From Candidatus Competibacteraceae bacterium (GTDB taxonomy: Bacteria > Pseudomonadota > Gammaproteobacteria > Competibacterales > Competibacteraceae), in contig JAAUQA010000185.1 of assembly GCA_012032855.1 (NCBI GenBank), positions 1 to 6,670 on the forward strand: a stretch of DNA of 6,670 nucleotides, in the 5' to 3' direction. The position numbers and the translations under genes were made by a program. The notes below the pieces were generated by a model that did not search any database, was not told the origin of the DNA, and worked only from the letters and a program-made list of their open reading frames with translations. Below, one piece after another: positions 6,567 to 6,670 of the stretch (its first letter is position 1; every line of letters starts with the position of its first letter).

Positions 6567-6594
6567 ATTGCAATCCATAGCACAAATATATCTA

Positions 6595-6670
6595 ATGACA
6601 GAGATCACACTTGCAGACCTTGGTTGGTCAGCCCACTTTAGTGGTCAGATCGAACCGGACGCGTTAGTTA
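6595..6670 (+). CDS. rsgA: partial gene, probable RsgA ribosome-assembly GTPase N-terminus
   Basis: Only 25 codons are present before the window ends. They read MTEITLADLGWSAHF and then SGQIEPDALV. The LADLGWSxxF opening followed by a Q and acidic residues resembles the N-terminus of RsgA (YjeQ), the GTPase acting on 30S ribosomal subunit maturation. No GTPase motif is visible, because those lie further on. There is no clear Shine-Dalgarno sequence before ATG 6595. The gene is divergent from the hydrogenase cluster and lies just after a Fur-like box. The family call rests on a short N-terminal resemblance and is tentative. Confidence 0.5.
   Translation, partial: MTEITLADLGWSAHFSGQIEPDALV

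Larger units (their letters stand above)
6419..6594. other. divergent intergenic region
   Basis: AT-rich 176-base stretch between the hydrogenase cluster and the plus-strand right-edge gene. It holds the dyad at 6475-6497, the Fur-like box at 6541-6566 and a direct repeat ATAGCACAA at 6459-6467 and 6577-6585. Promoters for both directions are expected here, but I see no sigma70 pair good enough to call and no sigma54 -24/-12 pair. Confidence 0.6.

Noticed and set aside
1..6670. CRISPR arrays, tRNA or rRNA genes, insertion sequences, attachment sites
   Set aside because: No regularly spaced repeats, cloverleaf, transposase frame or terminal inverted repeats were seen on either strand.

Overview
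The window is almost entirely one minus-strand gene cluster for a membrane-bound uptake [NiFe] hydrogenase of the Isp type (group 1e, as in the hynS-isp1-isp2-hynL operons of purple sulfur bacteria such as Thiocapsa and Allochromatium). Base composition is moderate, and a DUF4389 membrane protein (a family I associate mainly with gammaproteobacteria) lies next to it. Together these suggest a gammaproteobacterium, plausibly a sulfur oxidiser or a relative. Placement below class is not supported by what I can see.

Layout from left to right: a short left-edge region with a possible promoter (1-127); a plus-strand DUF4389 membrane protein gene (128-441, one frameshift); a strong intrinsic terminator (440-468) oriented for the minus strand. 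The hydrogenase cluster follows, read right to left: maturation protease hupD/hyaD-like (6418-5932, one frameshift), a short HupH-domain protein (5861-5454), a 146-nt gap, the small subunit hynS (5307-4252), the cytochrome b subunit isp1 (4255-3602), the HdrD-like iron-sulfur subunit isp2 (3605-2265) and the large subunit hynL (2215-497, two frameshifts). The AT-rich region 6419-6594 separates the cluster from a divergent plus-strand gene cut by the right edge (6595-6670, probably rsgA). It carries a convincing Fur-box-like sequence and a separate perfect dyad.

How the genes work together: HynL (Ni-Fe site) and HynS (three Fe-S clusters, Tat signal, C-terminal membrane tail) would be exported together and oxidise H2 on the periplasmic side. 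Electrons would pass to the heme b protein Isp1 in the membrane and then to cytoplasmic Isp2, which has two ferredoxin-type [4Fe-4S] motifs and a complete HdrD/HdrB-type CCG cysteine motif. The protease would remove the 15-residue C-terminal tail of pre-HynL, and the HupH-domain protein probably assists assembly. hynS/isp1 and isp1/isp2 overlap by ATGA, so they are translationally coupled. The small subunit has the ordinary CTGC proximal-cluster motif, not the CTCC form of oxygen-tolerant hydrogenases.

A caution for any reader: three genes are broken by four single-base length changes, every one in a homopolymer run, and a one-base correction restores well-conserved protein each time. This looks like residual sequencing error rather than gene decay, so I annotate these as intact genes with probable errors. 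I found no new biological system. The least explained items are the Isp2 electron acceptor, a possible 38-residue ORF just before hynS, and the regulatory sites in the divergent region.
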